A stretch of DNA of 64,000 bases from SABI01 sp963678555 (GCA_963678555.2 CAXXJA010000002.1:868001-932000); one strand, 5' to 3'; shown: positions 27,112 to 37,222, numbered from the stretch's first letter. Made by a program: numbers and translations. The notes: generated by a model not told the origin, from the sequence alone.

Positions 27112-27623
27112 GCATCGCCTTCTTCCATGAGCAGTTCTCGCATCAGCAGATCGATCGTCTTCCTTTCGATATCCACTTCCCCGATATATTCTCTCATGAA
27201 AGGGATCAGTACGTGCTTGCCGTCATGTTTCAGCACTTCCAGGAGAAGTGCCTGTGCACCTTCGAACGTGGCTGTGACCGTACCTTCCGTGACTCCCTGG
27301 CAGAACAGTTCGCATCCGACAAGGTCAGCCACATAGAATTCACCGCTCTCCAATGGAGACGCCATCTCACGCGGAATCCACAGTTCCCAGCCGTTAAACC
27401 GACGGGCTTCCTCGGGTGTATGCACACCGAGGAACTTGATGAGCAGTTCGTTACCGTGGTCGATGAATCGTTCGATACGCATCACCTCTGCAACCCCGTC
27501 GTGCCTGAGCTCCACTTCGCTCAGGCCCTTCAGGTATTCATACTCTCCGCTGTAGGTCTTCAGTTTGATGTTCCCCTGTATGCCATGGGGACCTCTCAAC
27601 ACTCCGGTGGCGATCATGTCCAT
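27108..27623 (-). CDS. rimM: 16S rRNA processing protein RimM
   Basis: 171 aa. N-terminal RimM barrel (GVLRGPHGIQGNIKLKTYSG) and C-terminal PRC-like part (GEFYVADLVGCEL, IPFMREYIGEVDIERKTI). Helps 30S maturation with protein S19. It sits in the classical rpsP-khpA-rimM-trmD-rplS order, abutting khpA with no gap. Confidence 0.94.
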   Translation of the reverse strand: MDMIATGVLRGPHGIQGNIKLKTYSGEYEYLKGLSEVELRHDGVAEVMRIERFIDHGNELLIKFLGVHTPEEARRFNGWELWIPREMASPLESGEFYVADLVGCELFCQGVTEGTVTATFEGAQALLLEVLKHDGKHVLIPFMREYIGEVDIERKTIDLLMRELLMEEGDA

Positions 27624-27857
27624 CTAGTCGAGGATTTCCAACTGTACGTGCTTGTTCGTCTTTGCCGCAGAGGCATTGAGAATCACTCTCAGGGCATTCG
27701 CTATGCGCCCCTGTTTACCTATCACCTTACCGACGTCACTCTGTGCAACCCGTAATTCAAGAATTGTGGACTGTTCACCTTCGATGACGTTGACGTTCAC
27801 CTCTTCAGGATAATCAACAAGAGATTTGGCTACATATTCTACAAGGTCTTTTTCCAC
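27624..27857 (-). CDS. khpA: KH-domain RNA-binding protein KhpA
   Basis: 77 aa. A single KH domain with the GxxG loop in VIGKQGRIANALRVI and the typical start LVEYVAKSLVDYPEEVNVN. This small protein is usually found between rpsP and rimM, as here, and pairs with KhpB/Jag in other bacteria. Confidence 0.93.
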   Translation of the reverse strand: MEKDLVEYVAKSLVDYPEEVNVNVIEGEQSTILELRVAQSDVGKVIGKQGRIANALRVILNASAAKTNKHVQLEILD

Positions 27858-27880
27858 AGTATTCTCTCCTGTATCCGTCT

Positions 27881-28147
27881 TTATGACTTGGTGACTCGTT
27901 CAACTCTGATGTCATTCTTGTTAAGCAGTCTCTTGACAGTCGGAGATACCTGGGCACCCTTTCCGAGCCATTCACGGATTCTGTCTTCCTTAAGAACAAC
28001 CTGCTTGTCCTCTGCTTCGATCGGATGGTAATATCCGACTTCCTCGATCGATCTGCTGTCACGTGCTGCGCGTGAATCAATCACTACCAATCTGTAATAA
28101 GGTCTCTTCTTCGATCCAAAACGCTTAAGTCTGATACTCGTACTCAC
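27881..28147 (-). CDS. rpsP: 30S ribosomal protein S16
   Basis: 88 aa beginning MSTSIRLKRFGSKKRPYYRL and containing VVIDSRAARDSRSIEEVGYY, the S16 signature. It lies between ffh (18-base gap) and khpA. Confidence 0.96.
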   Translation of the reverse strand: MSTSIRLKRFGSKKRPYYRLVVIDSRAARDSRSIEEVGYYHPIEAEDKQVVLKEDRIREWLGKGAQVSPTVKRLLNKNDIRVERVTKS

Positions 28148-28165
28148 TCTATCCTCCTGGTAGGG

Positions 28166-29497
28166 TTACAACCCCATCTGTTTCATCATCTGTGCCTGAT
28201 AGTTCTTGTTCCGTGAAACCTTCTTCATCATCAGGCGCATTTTTTCGAATTTTTTGAGAAGCCGGTTCACGTCATAGACGCTCGTTCCGCTTCCCCGGGC
28301 AATGCGTTTCCTCCGGGTCGGACCAAGTATACGGTAATTCTCACGTTCCGCATAGGTCATCGACTGGATGATTGCCTTTTCTCTCTTCATTTCACTCGTG
28401 TCGATATCGTCTTCACTGATAGCACCTTTTGCTCCGGGTATCATGTCAAGAATCTTGTCGACTGAGCCCATCTTATTGACCCTGTCAAGCTGATCGAGAT
28501 AGTCCTGAAGGTCGAAGGTATTCTTCGACATCTTCTTCTGCATCCGTTCAGCTTCCTCTGCATCGATTGTCTCCTGGGCCTTTTCGACAAGAGACACGAC
28601 GTCTCCCATTCCCAGGATCCTGGATGCCATTCTGTCAGGATAGAACGGATCGAGATCATCAATCTTCTCACCGACACCGATGAACTTGATCGGCTTACCG
28701 ACAATGGATCTGAGCGAAAGGGCTGCTCCTCCACGGGTATCCGAATCGAACTTACTGAGGACCACACCACTGATTCCTACAGAGCTCTCAAATTCCTTGG
28801 CGATGGTGACAGCCTGCTGGCCGGTCATCGCATCGGCGACGAACAGGGTCTCATCCGGTTTCAGTGTATCTGAAACCCGGGTGATTTCCTTCATCAGTAT
28901 CTCATCGAGGTGCATGCGTCCACTTGTGTCGACGATCATGACATCGTACTGTTCCTTCTTCGCCCGTTTCAGGGCACTCTTTGCCACCTTGACCGGGTCT
29001 TTCGTCTCCTCCGTGTGGACGGGGACACCGACCTGTTCACCCAGCACCTGAAGCTGGAGAACTGCAGCGGGACGCACGAGGTCTGCGGCAACGAGCATGA
29101 CCCGGCGGCCTTCCTTCTTGAGACGGAGTGCCAGTTTGGCTGCAGTGGTCGTCTTTCCCGATCCCTGAAGCCCCATCAGGAGGATGACACTGGTCGTGTC
29201 GGGTCCCTTGAGGGTGAGCCCCTGATGTTCCTGGTCACCGAGCAGATCAACCATCCGGTCGTACACGATCTTGATGAACTGCTGTCCCGGATTGACTGAT
29301 TTGAGCACAGCCTCCCCGGTCGCCTCCTCCATCGTACGGTTGATGAACCTGCGTACGACCCGAAGGTTTACATCAGCATCAAGCAGAGCGACCTTGATGT
29401 CCTCTACCGCTTCCTGGATATTTTTTTCGGTTATTTTTGATGTGCCGCTGAACGATCTGGCAATCGAACTGAATTTATCGCTTATAGAATCAAACAT
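28166..29497 (-). CDS. ffh: Signal recognition particle protein Ffh
   Basis: 443 aa SRP54 GTPase targeting membrane proteins to the translocon. NG domain: G1 GLQGSGKTTTAAKL near residue 111, DTSGRMHLDE, SKFDSDTRGG, GVGEKIDDL. The M domain is Met-rich (GRP-like GSGTSVYDVNRLLKKFEKMR) and ends AQMMKQMGL. Follows smc and precedes rpsP. Confidence 0.96.
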   Translation of the reverse strand: MFDSISDKFSSIARSFSGTSKITEKNIQEAVEDIKVALLDADVNLRVVRRFINRTMEEATGEAVLKSVNPGQQFIKIVYDRMVDLLGDQEHQGLTLKGPDTTSVILLMGLQGSGKTTTAAKLALRLKKEGRRVMLVAADLVRPAAVLQLQVLGEQVGVPVHTEETKDPVKVAKSALKRAKKEQYDVMIVDTSGRMHLDEILMKEITRVSDTLKPDETLFVADAMTGQQAVTIAKEFESSVGISGVVLSKFDSDTRGGAALSLRSIVGKPIKFIGVGEKIDDLDPFYPDRMASRILGMGDVVSLVEKAQETIDAEEAERMQKKMSKNTFDLQDYLDQLDRVNKMGSVDKILDMIPGAKGAISEDDIDTSEMKREKAIIQSMTYAERENYRILGPTRRKRIARGSGTSVYDVNRLLKKFEKMRLMMKKVSRNKNYQAQMMKQMGL

Positions 29498-29531
29498 TAT
29501 CCATCCACATAGTATCGTTTACAATACAGTT

Positions 29532-32345
29532 TTATACTTCATTAGGTAAAGCATTGTCAACATCCCCGGTATCATCGAAGATGACATCCTCGGAGTCGGT
29601 GAATCCCATCCTGTACGACACTGCCTTGCTGACACCCTTCTCCTGCATCGTCACACCGAGGAGTGTCTGGGACCCCAGGACCGTATGCTTGTTGTGCGTA
29701 ATGATGATGAACTGGCTCTTTTCACTGAAATCCTTGAGGACATCAAGGAAGAATCCGATATTCCTGTCATCAAGGGCTGCATCGATCTCATCGAGGATAC
29801 AGAAGGGTGAGGGTTTCACGCTGTAGGTCGCGAACAGGAGAGCAACAGCGGTGAGGGACTTCTCCCCTCCGCTCAGCGGAGCGAGGCGGTCAAGCTTCTT
29901 ACCCGGAGGCTGTGCGAGGATCTCGATCCCGCTGCTCAGGGGATGCTCGGGGTCGATCAGCTTCAGTTCCGCCCTTCCTCCGGCGAACATCCGGTGGAAC
30001 ATGTCATGGAACGCTGTTCTGATCTGATGGTAGGTGGAGGTGAACAACTGCTCTGACTTCACCGTGATCTCCTGAATAACCCTGTTAAGATTCTCACGGG
30101 CATTCAGCAGGTCTCTCATCTGTTCATTGAGAAAATCGTACCGTTCCTTCACCTCTTCGAATTCCTGAGCTGCCATATGGTTGATGTACCCCATCTTATC
30201 GAGGGAGGTCTTCAGTTCCTTCTGCCGCTCTCTCAGCGCCGTCTCATTCTCATCCTCAGGTGGGGTCTCCTCCTCGAATTCCCTGAGCGACCGCCCATAG
30301 GTGTCGTAGAAGAGATGATACACCTGAGAGATCTGATCACCGATCGCCTCTATCTGAACGCGGTACTTCTCCTGAGAGCTGCGCAGTTCATGCACCCGCT
30401 CATACTGCTCACTCTGCGAACTCTGGAACCCATTGAGTTCTTCTGTCTGGTCTCCGATCCGCCCGTCAATGTCTGCGAGCTCGTTCTTCAACTGCTCTAT
30501 GGTCTCATCAAGAGTGGTCTGTTCCTCCTTGACCTCCTCTATGCGCTGCATCGTCTCGTCCATCCGTTCGGCGGCATGTTCCGCATCATGGCGGGCATCC
30601 TCAAGACTGAATTCCCGTTCATGCTTCTGGGACTGAAGACTTTCTATCAGCTGAGCAGCGTTCTCCAGCCTTCCTTCCGCTTCCTTCTTCTTGAGCCGTT
30701 CCTCCGTCTCCTCTGTCCGAAGGTCCTCCAGACGCTGTGAAGCGTCAGCGCGATCCTGTTTCAGGGCAGCTATACGCGAGCGAAGGTGCCCCTGACGATC
30801 TTTCACTCCAGTAAGGACTGCATCAAGGTCATGTTTCTTCGATACAGCGCCCTGTGGAGCGACAAGAGCATCAAGGATCTCTCCATACGAACCGAGAAAT
30901 CCGTGCACCTGTCTCTCCAGAGCAGTGAGCAGTGACTCCACCTCTCCTCTCACCCGCTCGACCGCTTCACTGTCATCCATCGAAACCTGCAGCAGTGTGG
31001 CCAGGGAATCGAGTTTTCCCCGCACCCTCTCGAAGTCCTTCGCTATCGAGGTCCCCATGTGTTCCCGTGATGCTTTCGTGTAGGAATGCGATGCGAGTTT
31101 CTCCTCAAGTTCACGAACAATCTGTTCGCTGATCTCTCTCAGCTGTTCAAGAAGAGCACCCTGCTCTTCGATCTGCTGATGCAGCTGCTCCTCAGCAGAT
31201 CGGATGTCATCATCAAGTGACGAAGTGAGCTCCCGTGTACGGGCAGCGGTCTCCAGTATTGTTCCGAGTTGATCCTCAAGCGATACGATATACTCTTCAA
31301 GAGAATCCTTTCTGTCAGTGTAATCTTCAAGTGCATCTTCTTCCTGTTCGATCTTCTCCTGTATCAGAGAAAGACGGGAGACGGCTTCCTGACGCTGGGA
31401 ATGGAAATCATGATACCGCTGGGTCAGGAGCTCAAGACGGTCATAGGAGCCTTTCTTCTTCTCTTCGGTCTGATGAATCCGGGTATTGACCGCTACCCGC
31501 AGAGCATTGAGTTCACGAAGCTGTTCCTTCATCTCTTCAAGCACATGAGTATTCTCTTCAATCGTCTCCTTCAGGTCCTCATACTCATCAATGGCACCCT
31601 CAAGATCCTTTTCCTTACTCTCCTTCAGCTTCAGAAAGGATCTGATCGAAGAAAGATTGAACGCAACGTCTATCGTGAAGAGTTCGTCACTCATCGCCTT
31701 GTAGGAGAGAGCACGGTCAGCCTGCACCTTTCTCGAATCGTACTGACGCTTGATCTCCTTTAAAAGTGTTTCCACCTGCTCGATATTCTCCTGAGTGCGT
31801 GAGAGCTTGCGCGCAGCCTCCTCGCTTCGCTTGCGGAACCGGGTGATTCCTGCGGCTTCTTCGAAGATATAGCGGCGATCCTCTGGTCTGGTGGAGAGGA
31901 TCTGATCAATCTTACCCTGTTCCAGGATCGAGTATGCGCTCTTTCCAACTCCCGTATCGAAGAACAGCTCACGGATATCCTTCAGCCGTACCGGCTGACG
32001 GTTAATGAAGAATTCACTCTCACCGCTCCTGTACAGTCGCCGTCTGATCTCCACCTCACTCGACTCGCTGGGGAGAAGCTGGAGTTCGTTGTTGATGACG
32101 AGGGATACTTCACAGACATTCAGTGCAGGTCGCTTCTCAGTCCCGTTGAAAATCACATCCTCCATTTTCCCTGCTCTGAGGCTTTTTGTGGACTGTTCAC
32201 CGAGAACCCATTTGATGGCATCGACAATATTGCTCTTTCCGCATCCGTTGGGCCCGAGCAGACTGCTGGTGCCGGGTGCGAATTCGAGACGTGTTCTATC
32301 TGCGAAGGATTTGAATCCATACAGTTCGATGCTTCGTAAAAACAA
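29532..32345 (-). CDS. smc: Chromosome segregation protein SMC, short form without visible hinge
   Basis: About 937 aa, against roughly 1150-1200 for typical bacterial SMC. N-terminal head: GFKSFADRTRLEFAP and Walker A LGPNGCGKSNIVDA; C-terminal head: LSGGEKSLTAVALLF and Walker B FCILDEIDAALDD. Between them are two long coiled coils rich in E, K, Q and R. The globular hinge with its G-rich motif is not recognisable; the central join (about 30840-31020) is only a short non-coil segment. The TTG at 32345 is proposed because GGAG lies 8 bases upstream and the product starts (M)FLRSIELYGFKSF like other SMCs; an ATG at 32357 is the alternative. Confidence 0.88.
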   Translation of the reverse strand: MFLRSIELYGFKSFADRTRLEFAPGTSSLLGPNGCGKSNIVDAIKWVLGEQSTKSLRAGKMEDVIFNGTEKRPALNVCEVSLVINNELQLLPSESSEVEIRRRLYRSGESEFFINRQPVRLKDIRELFFDTGVGKSAYSILEQGKIDQILSTRPEDRRYIFEEAAGITRFRKRSEEAARKLSRTQENIEQVETLLKEIKRQYDSRKVQADRALSYKAMSDELFTIDVAFNLSSIRSFLKLKESKEKDLEGAIDEYEDLKETIEENTHVLEEMKEQLRELNALRVAVNTRIHQTEEKKKGSYDRLELLTQRYHDFHSQRQEAVSRLSLIQEKIEQEEDALEDYTDRKDSLEEYIVSLEDQLGTILETAARTRELTSSLDDDIRSAEEQLHQQIEEQGALLEQLREISEQIVRELEEKLASHSYTKASREHMGTSIAKDFERVRGKLDSLATLLQVSMDDSEAVERVRGEVESLLTALERQVHGFLGSYGEILDALVAPQGAVSKKHDLDAVLTGVKDRQGHLRSRIAALKQDRADASQRLEDLRTEETEERLKKKEAEGRLENAAQLIESLQSQKHEREFSLEDARHDAEHAAERMDETMQRIEEVKEEQTTLDETIEQLKNELADIDGRIGDQTEELNGFQSSQSEQYERVHELRSSQEKYRVQIEAIGDQISQVYHLFYDTYGRSLREFEEETPPEDENETALRERQKELKTSLDKMGYINHMAAQEFEEVKERYDFLNEQMRDLLNARENLNRVIQEITVKSEQLFTSTYHQIRTAFHDMFHRMFAGGRAELKLIDPEHPLSSGIEILAQPPGKKLDRLAPLSGGEKSLTAVALLFATYSVKPSPFCILDEIDAALDDRNIGFFLDVLKDFSEKSQFIIITHNKHTVLGSQTLLGVTMQEKGVSKAVSYRMGFTDSEDVIFDDTGDVDNALPNEV

Positions 32346-32642
32346 CAGGTACTCCATGTGCGGCAGATTTGTCGAATATGACTGATGCAGTATATCACAG
32401 GGAGATTCTCTTGACAAATGGAGAGCATAGGAGCCTGCGGTCCTGTGCGAACCATCTGGAGGGAGCCGATGGAATACTCCGGGACAGGTGTACCGTCCAG
32501 TAAGACTCCATTATGGAGGATGTTCTCGCGGGATCCTGGTACAGAGGGCAGCATCATCCCCGGTGTATCACAGCACCATGTGAGTCTCCTGCCCGCTCAC
32601 ATCCCTGTTGCATCGAATCACATATAGACATAAAGTGAAGAC

Positions 32643-33026
32643 ATGAACAGTGAAGTACAACTCTATTTCGACGCTCTTGACAGTGATACGCGTGGAAGAC
32701 TGATGGAGGTGAGAAGGCATCTGTTGAGCAGAATCGAAAAGGGGGAAGGTGAAGAGGGAATAGCGTACGGCATTCCCTATGTGTCCTGTCATGGGAAACG
32801 GCTGCTCTACTACAGTGCAGCGAAGAAATGGATCTCTCTGCACCCGTTTCCAGAGACGCTGGATGCATTCAGGGAGCGTCTGGAGACCTATTCACTGAGC
32901 AGAGGAACCATCCGGTTTCCTCACACACAGGATATTGATTTTGAACTGATTGGTGACATAGTCTCCTACAGAATGCAGGAAGCAGGATGCAGACCATTGA
33001 TGTCTGATCAGGATTCGCAGAAGTGA
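32643..33026 (+). CDS. DUF1801 (YdhG-like) family protein
   Basis: 127 aa. Family pattern: EGIAYGIPYVSCHGKRLLYY, KKWISLHPFPETLDAF, LSRGTIRFPHTQDIDFELIG. These small proteins have a frataxin-like or YdhG fold and no agreed function. It stands alone between smc and rnhB, transcribed away from smc. Confidence 0.8.
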   Translation: MNSEVQLYFDALDSDTRGRLMEVRRHLLSRIEKGEGEEGIAYGIPYVSCHGKRLLYYSAAKKWISLHPFPETLDAFRERLETYSLSRGTIRFPHTQDIDFELIGDIVSYRMQEAGCRPLMSDQDSQK

Positions 33027-33261
33027 TTGAAACATACCCGTCGTTCCCGGACATCTCCAGGATGATTGCAGAGAATGCGGATCATGAGGTGTCTCATGCT
33101 TTGAAGCAGGATGGCTCAGTCCAGATCGGATGACAGGCCACAGGCAATGGTGACTGACGACCGGAAAATATGGGTCACCTGAGGGTGAAACTGATGGTGA
33201 GAGCAGGTTCCTGCTGAAAAGACGTTGACACGTACACCGCGTTGGACGTACGGTCCTGAAT

Positions 33262-33828
33262 ATGAGCTACCTATGCGGAATTGATGAAGCAGGAAGAGGG
33301 CCTCTGGCCGGACCGGTGTGTGCAGCAGCTGTCATCCTCCCACCCGATTTTCCGGTGGACATCCTTGATGACTCTAAACGGCTCTCCCCCAAACGGAGGA
33401 TACTGCTTGAGCAGGTGATCTGTGAGCGCGCTGTTGCATGGCATGTCGCCTACAGCTCACACTCGCTTATAGACAGGATCAATATCCTTCAGGCCACACT
33501 CGATGCGATGAGACGCAGCTACGAGGGACTCGTCCGCCGGGGATGTGACATCGAACAGGTTGTCGTCGACGGGAACAGGACGTTCCTCTGTTCCCACCCC
33601 GTCACCGCGGTGGTGAGAGGGGACGCGACCGTTCCGGCCATCATGGCTGCAAGCATCCTTGCTAAGAACCATCGGGACAGAATCATGCTCGCCCTCGATT
33701 CACGGTACCCCGAGTGGGAGTTTGCCTCCCATAAGGGGTACCCCACAAGGAGACACGCCGTACTGTGCAACCGGTACGGTCTTTCTCCCGTTCACCGCAG
33801 GAGTTTCCGTATTCCCTCTCTCAGCTAG
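33262..33828 (+). CDS. rnhB: Ribonuclease HII
   Basis: 188 aa. Removes ribonucleotides from DNA-RNA hybrids. Catalytic start YLCGIDEAGRGPLAGPVCAA with Asp and Glu of the DEAGRG motif, the third acid in VVVDGNRTF and the fourth near GDATVPAIMAASILAKNHRD. Length is typical. The 235 bases upstream hold nothing recognisable. Confidence 0.95.
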   Translation: MSYLCGIDEAGRGPLAGPVCAAAVILPPDFPVDILDDSKRLSPKRRILLEQVICERAVAWHVAYSSHSLIDRINILQATLDAMRRSYEGLVRRGCDIEQVVVDGNRTFLCSHPVTAVVRGDATVPAIMAASILAKNHRDRIMLALDSRYPEWEFASHKGYPTRRHAVLCNRYGLSPVHRRSFRIPSLS

Positions 33829-33859
33829 AGAAGGAAGGGAACTCTATGGCAGGATCCAT

Positions 33860-34099
33860 CTATTTTGACGACTGCTTGATGAAGTCAATTGACTTCTGAA
33901 ACTCCTTGATGAATTCACCAAGGTCTTCCTTGTACACGAGAATCGACTGACGCAGGAAACGTCCGCTTCCACCTTCAGCTCCCTTGCTCTCGACGATATT
34001 CAGATACATATCTCCATACACGTTCTCTTTCACATTGAAGAAATAGGTTCTCTCCCCTGTAACAAGCTTCGTGGAGAACACTTCACCTCGTAATCCCAT
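33860..34099 (-). CDS. PUR-domain DNA/RNA-binding protein (DUF3276)
   Basis: 79 aa with the pattern GEVFSTKLVTGERTYFFNVK, GDMYLNIVESK and SILVYKEDLGEFIKEFQKSI. It matches the PUR-alpha-like family of spirochaetes and Bacteroidetes; the Borrelia member (Bpur) binds nucleic acid and regulates gene expression. Convergent with rnhB. Support for spirochaete origin. Confidence 0.88.
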   Translation of the reverse strand: MGLRGEVFSTKLVTGERTYFFNVKENVYGDMYLNIVESKGAEGGSGRFLRQSILVYKEDLGEFIKEFQKSIDFIKQSSK

Positions 34100-34250
34100 A
34101 GTATACCTCTATTGTTGTCAACTGGGACCGGTCATACCGGAACCCGCATCCCTACCCTAGCCGAAAGTGAGGAAATGTACAATTGATGGAGCAGGGATTT
34201 GCCAATCTCTTCGGTTGCCTTTTACCATCTTTTACCGTAGGATGAGAGCT

Positions 34251-34997
34251 ATGGAGAATACAGCCGTACCCGAGCAGGCTTCACTGCATCAGGACACAGG
34301 TAGAGGAACACCGGTATCCTTCGAAGAACTCACTGTCAAATTCCCTGCAGCTGCGAACTATCTGGTCACGATGTTCCTGCTGGAACGGGAGCATGGTATG
34401 GTACTCAATTCTCAGCTGGCAAAGAAGCTGGAGGTGACCAAACCGGCTGTGAATCAGGCGATCAAACGCCTCAAGATGCTTAATCTTGCCACTCAGGATG
34501 CCTACCGCCAGATACGACTCACCGAACTGGGACGATCGTACGGGAAAAAGGTTCTTATCAAGCACTATCTGTGCGAATACATGCTGATCAAGCGAATGAA
34601 CTATCCCTGGGAAAAGGCAGATGAAGAGGCACAGAGACTGCAGCACACGATAAGTGACGAATTCACTGACTATCTGTACGATTTCTTCGGGCAGCCCGAG
34701 GTCTGCCCGCACGGGAACCCGTTCCCAGACTCACCGGGAGAACACTACATGCTCTCCCTTTCCCGGCTTGATACCGCTCCTGTCGGTATACCTCTGAGAC
34801 TCCTTCGGATCACTGAAGAAGGAGAGGCTATGACCGGGCTTCTGAGATTCTGCCACATGCACAATCTGTATCCGGGCACAATTATCACCGTAGATCTGAT
34901 GAAGGCTGACGAGAGCATGGAGATTCTGAACGAATCGTACCGCATCACTCTACCCTTCTCCATCGCAAAATATATCTGTTACGAAGAAATACACTAG
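34251..34997 (+). CDS. DtxR/MntR-family metal-dependent transcriptional regulator
   Basis: About 248 aa. Winged helix (LAKKLEVTKPAVNQAIKRLKML), then the dimerisation and metal-binding region (EAQRLQHTISDEFTDYLYDF, CPHGNPFPD), and a C-terminal FeoA/SH3-like domain. All the residues of the CPHG motif are present. The start lies at 34251 (MENTAVPEQ, AGGA 8 bases upstream) or 34242. It faces the feo genes across a strong terminator, so it probably represses feoAB when iron is present; that link is inference. Confidence 0.85.
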   Translation: MENTAVPEQASLHQDTGRGTPVSFEELTVKFPAAANYLVTMFLLEREHGMVLNSQLAKKLEVTKPAVNQAIKRLKMLNLATQDAYRQIRLTELGRSYGKKVLIKHYLCEYMLIKRMNYPWEKADEEAQRLQHTISDEFTDYLYDFFGQPEVCPHGNPFPDSPGEHYMLSLSRLDTAPVGIPLRLLRITEEGEAMTGLLRFCHMHNLYPGTIITVDLMKADESMEILNESYRITLPFSIAKYICYEEIH

Positions 34998-35000
34998 AAA

Positions 35001-35026
35001 AAAGGGGAATGCACTGCATTCCCCCT
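35001..35026. terminator. Bidirectional terminator between dtxR-like gene and feo operon
   Basis: Near-perfect stem GGGGAATGCA / TGCATTCCCC with flanking A-run and T-run; the two genes converge here. Confidence 0.75.
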
Positions 35027-35040
35027 TACTTCTCGCTCAT

Positions 35041-35190
35041 TCATCTCTGTTTTTCGAGTGAACACCCCTCATTGAGGGGACACGCGGAGCACGAAGTGCA
35101 CCGGATATTCCTCTTCTTGTCGTGAATGATCTTCCACACCGGTATCGCAAGAATACCGGCAATAACTGCAATAACTATCACATTAGCCAT
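35041..35190 (-). CDS. FeoB-associated Cys-rich membrane peptide
   Basis: 49 aa starting MANVIVIAVIAGILAIPVWK: one membrane helix followed by a Cys-rich tail RCTSCSACPLNEGCSLEKQR. This is the short FeoB-associated peptide found downstream of feoB. The start at 35190 lies one base after the feoB stop (35192-35194). Its job in ferrous iron uptake is not settled. Confidence 0.85.
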   Translation of the reverse strand: MANVIVIAVIAGILAIPVWKIIHDKKRNIRCTSCSACPLNEGCSLEKQR

Positions 35191-35191
35191 A

Positions 35192-37198
35192 TCAGGCCTC
35201 CATATGTACGCGCCCCGAAAGAATGACACCACCCTTCGGTCTGTTAATCAGGTAGATGATGAATCCTGCAAAGGCCAGGATCGCTATCAGTCCGCCGATG
35301 AATCCGTCACCAAGAGCTCCTGTAGTGACAAGCGTTCCCACCTGATACACGAGGAATGAAAGGACATATCCTGTCGCAAGCTGATATCCTATCGCTCCAA
35401 AGAACCATTTCCTGGACTCAAGTTCCGCGTTCATCGCACCGATCGCTGCGAAGCAGGGCGGAGTGAACAGATTGAATACAAGGTAACTGAGAGCCGCAAC
35501 CGAACCGATACCGAACACATTCATGACCTGAGATCCATCCGCTACAAGGGCCAGTTCATCAACCGATATGAAGTTCGTAACCGCAAAGGTCACAGCCAGA
35601 GTACCCACGACGTTCTCCTTGGCAATAAAGCCGGTGACTGCCGCAGCCGCGAACTGCCATATTCCGAAACCAAGAGGAATGAAAATGAAGGCGAGCGGAG
35701 AAGCAACCGTTGCGAGTATACTTGTTTCCGGGGCGCTTTCAAGCACGACTGAGAAATCCCAGGTGAAGGTCTGAAGAACATGTACGACAGCATTACACAC
35801 GAGGATGATCGTTCCGGCCTTCACGATGAAGGCTTTTCCCCGGTGCAGCATACTGACCGCAGCACGTTTGATCGAAGGCAGCCTGTACTCGGGAAGCTCC
35901 ATGATGAAGTAGGATTGTGAGGTGTCACCGGTGATCTTCCGGATGATCAGACCGCTGACGATAACGATCGCAATGGCCAGAAGGTACATGCTTGTGCCGA
36001 CCCAGGAGGCGTCAGCAAAGAAGATGCCGCTGAACAGTGCGATGATCGGAAGCTTCGCACCGCAGGGCATGAACGGTGAAAGCATCGCCGTCGTCCTGCG
36101 CTGCCGAACATTTCTGATCGTACGAGTCGCCATGATACCGGGTATCGCGCATCCGGTTGACACGATCATGGGAATGATCGATTTGCCCGAAAGCCCGATC
36201 TTCTTGAAGAACCGGTCCATAACAACCGCTACACGGGCCATGTACCCGACATCCTCAAGAATTGCGAGCGTGAAGAACAGCACCATAATAAGAGGAAGGA
36301 ACCCGATGAGAGCGCCCACGCCTCCGATGATACCGTCAAGAAGCAGCGCAGAAAGTACGGGACTGACGGTCTCGGGCATAAGTGACTCCACCCAGGCATA
36401 GAAGGCATCGATCCAGGAGACGAATATGTCTGCAAGGAAGGGCCCGACCCAGGCCTGGGAGATCGAGAAGACAAGATAAATGACACCTACGAAGATCGGT
36501 ATACCCAGCCACTTATGGGCAACAACACGGTCAATCGTATCCTGAACGGTCTGCTTGTGACTGCTGACTGCCCGTCGTTCCACGTTCGCTACGATCTCAT
36601 TGACCTTCTCATACCGTTTCTTCTCCAGCTCCACCGCCTCCTGTTTACTGTGAGCATCACTGACGTGCACCGAGACAGCCATCTTCTGTCTGGTACCCTT
36701 GACCTGGCGAAGAGCATCGACCAGATCGATGAGGCCGCGACCGACTCCGCCGCTGGTGGCGACGGTCTCAATGACCGGACAGGAGAGTTTCTCACTGAGC
36801 TGAAAAGCATCAAGCACGATACCACGTTTTGAAATGAGGTCTGCCTTGTTCAGTGCAACGACAACCGGGATTCCGAGCTCGACCAGCTGGGTCGTGAAAA
36901 AGAGCGAGCGGGAGAGGTTCGTTGCATCGACGACGTTCAGAATGACGTCAGGATTCTCCTTCTGTACAAACTCGCGGGTGATCGATTCCTCTTCCGTATA
37001 GGGTGACATCGAGTAGGCGCCGGGAAGGTCTACTATCGTCATGAACTCATTGCGTTCGGTGAGAGCCTTACGTATTCTGCCCTCCTTCCTCTCGACCGTC
37101 ACACCCGGCCAGTTTCCCACGTGTTCAATCTTTCCGCTGAGTGAGTTGAACAGGGTGGTCTTGCCGCTGTTCGGATTTCCTGCCAAGGCAATCTTCAT
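35192..37198 (-). CDS. feoB: Ferrous iron transporter FeoB
   Basis: 668 aa membrane transporter with a cytoplasmic G domain. G1 GNPNSGKTTLFN near residue 7, G3 DLPGAYSM, G4 NKAD; then the transmembrane region with Gate motifs (STGCAIPGIMATRT, ALLLDGIIGGVGALIGFLP). AAGGAG lies 8 bases before the ATG. Last gene but one of feoA-feoB-small peptide. Confidence 0.95.
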   Translation of the reverse strand: MKIALAGNPNSGKTTLFNSLSGKIEHVGNWPGVTVERKEGRIRKALTERNEFMTIVDLPGAYSMSPYTEEESITREFVQKENPDVILNVVDATNLSRSLFFTTQLVELGIPVVVALNKADLISKRGIVLDAFQLSEKLSCPVIETVATSGGVGRGLIDLVDALRQVKGTRQKMAVSVHVSDAHSKQEAVELEKKRYEKVNEIVANVERRAVSSHKQTVQDTIDRVVAHKWLGIPIFVGVIYLVFSISQAWVGPFLADIFVSWIDAFYAWVESLMPETVSPVLSALLLDGIIGGVGALIGFLPLIMVLFFTLAILEDVGYMARVAVVMDRFFKKIGLSGKSIIPMIVSTGCAIPGIMATRTIRNVRQRRTTAMLSPFMPCGAKLPIIALFSGIFFADASWVGTSMYLLAIAIVIVSGLIIRKITGDTSQSYFIMELPEYRLPSIKRAAVSMLHRGKAFIVKAGTIILVCNAVVHVLQTFTWDFSVVLESAPETSILATVASPLAFIFIPLGFGIWQFAAAAVTGFIAKENVVGTLAVTFAVTNFISVDELALVADGSQVMNVFGIGSVAALSYLVFNLFTPPCFAAIGAMNAELESRKWFFGAIGYQLATGYVLSFLVYQVGTLVTTGALGDGFIGGLIAILAFAGFIIYLINRPKGGVILSGRVHMEA

Positions 37199-37222
37199 AC
37201 TGAATCTCCTTACCTGTCTACA

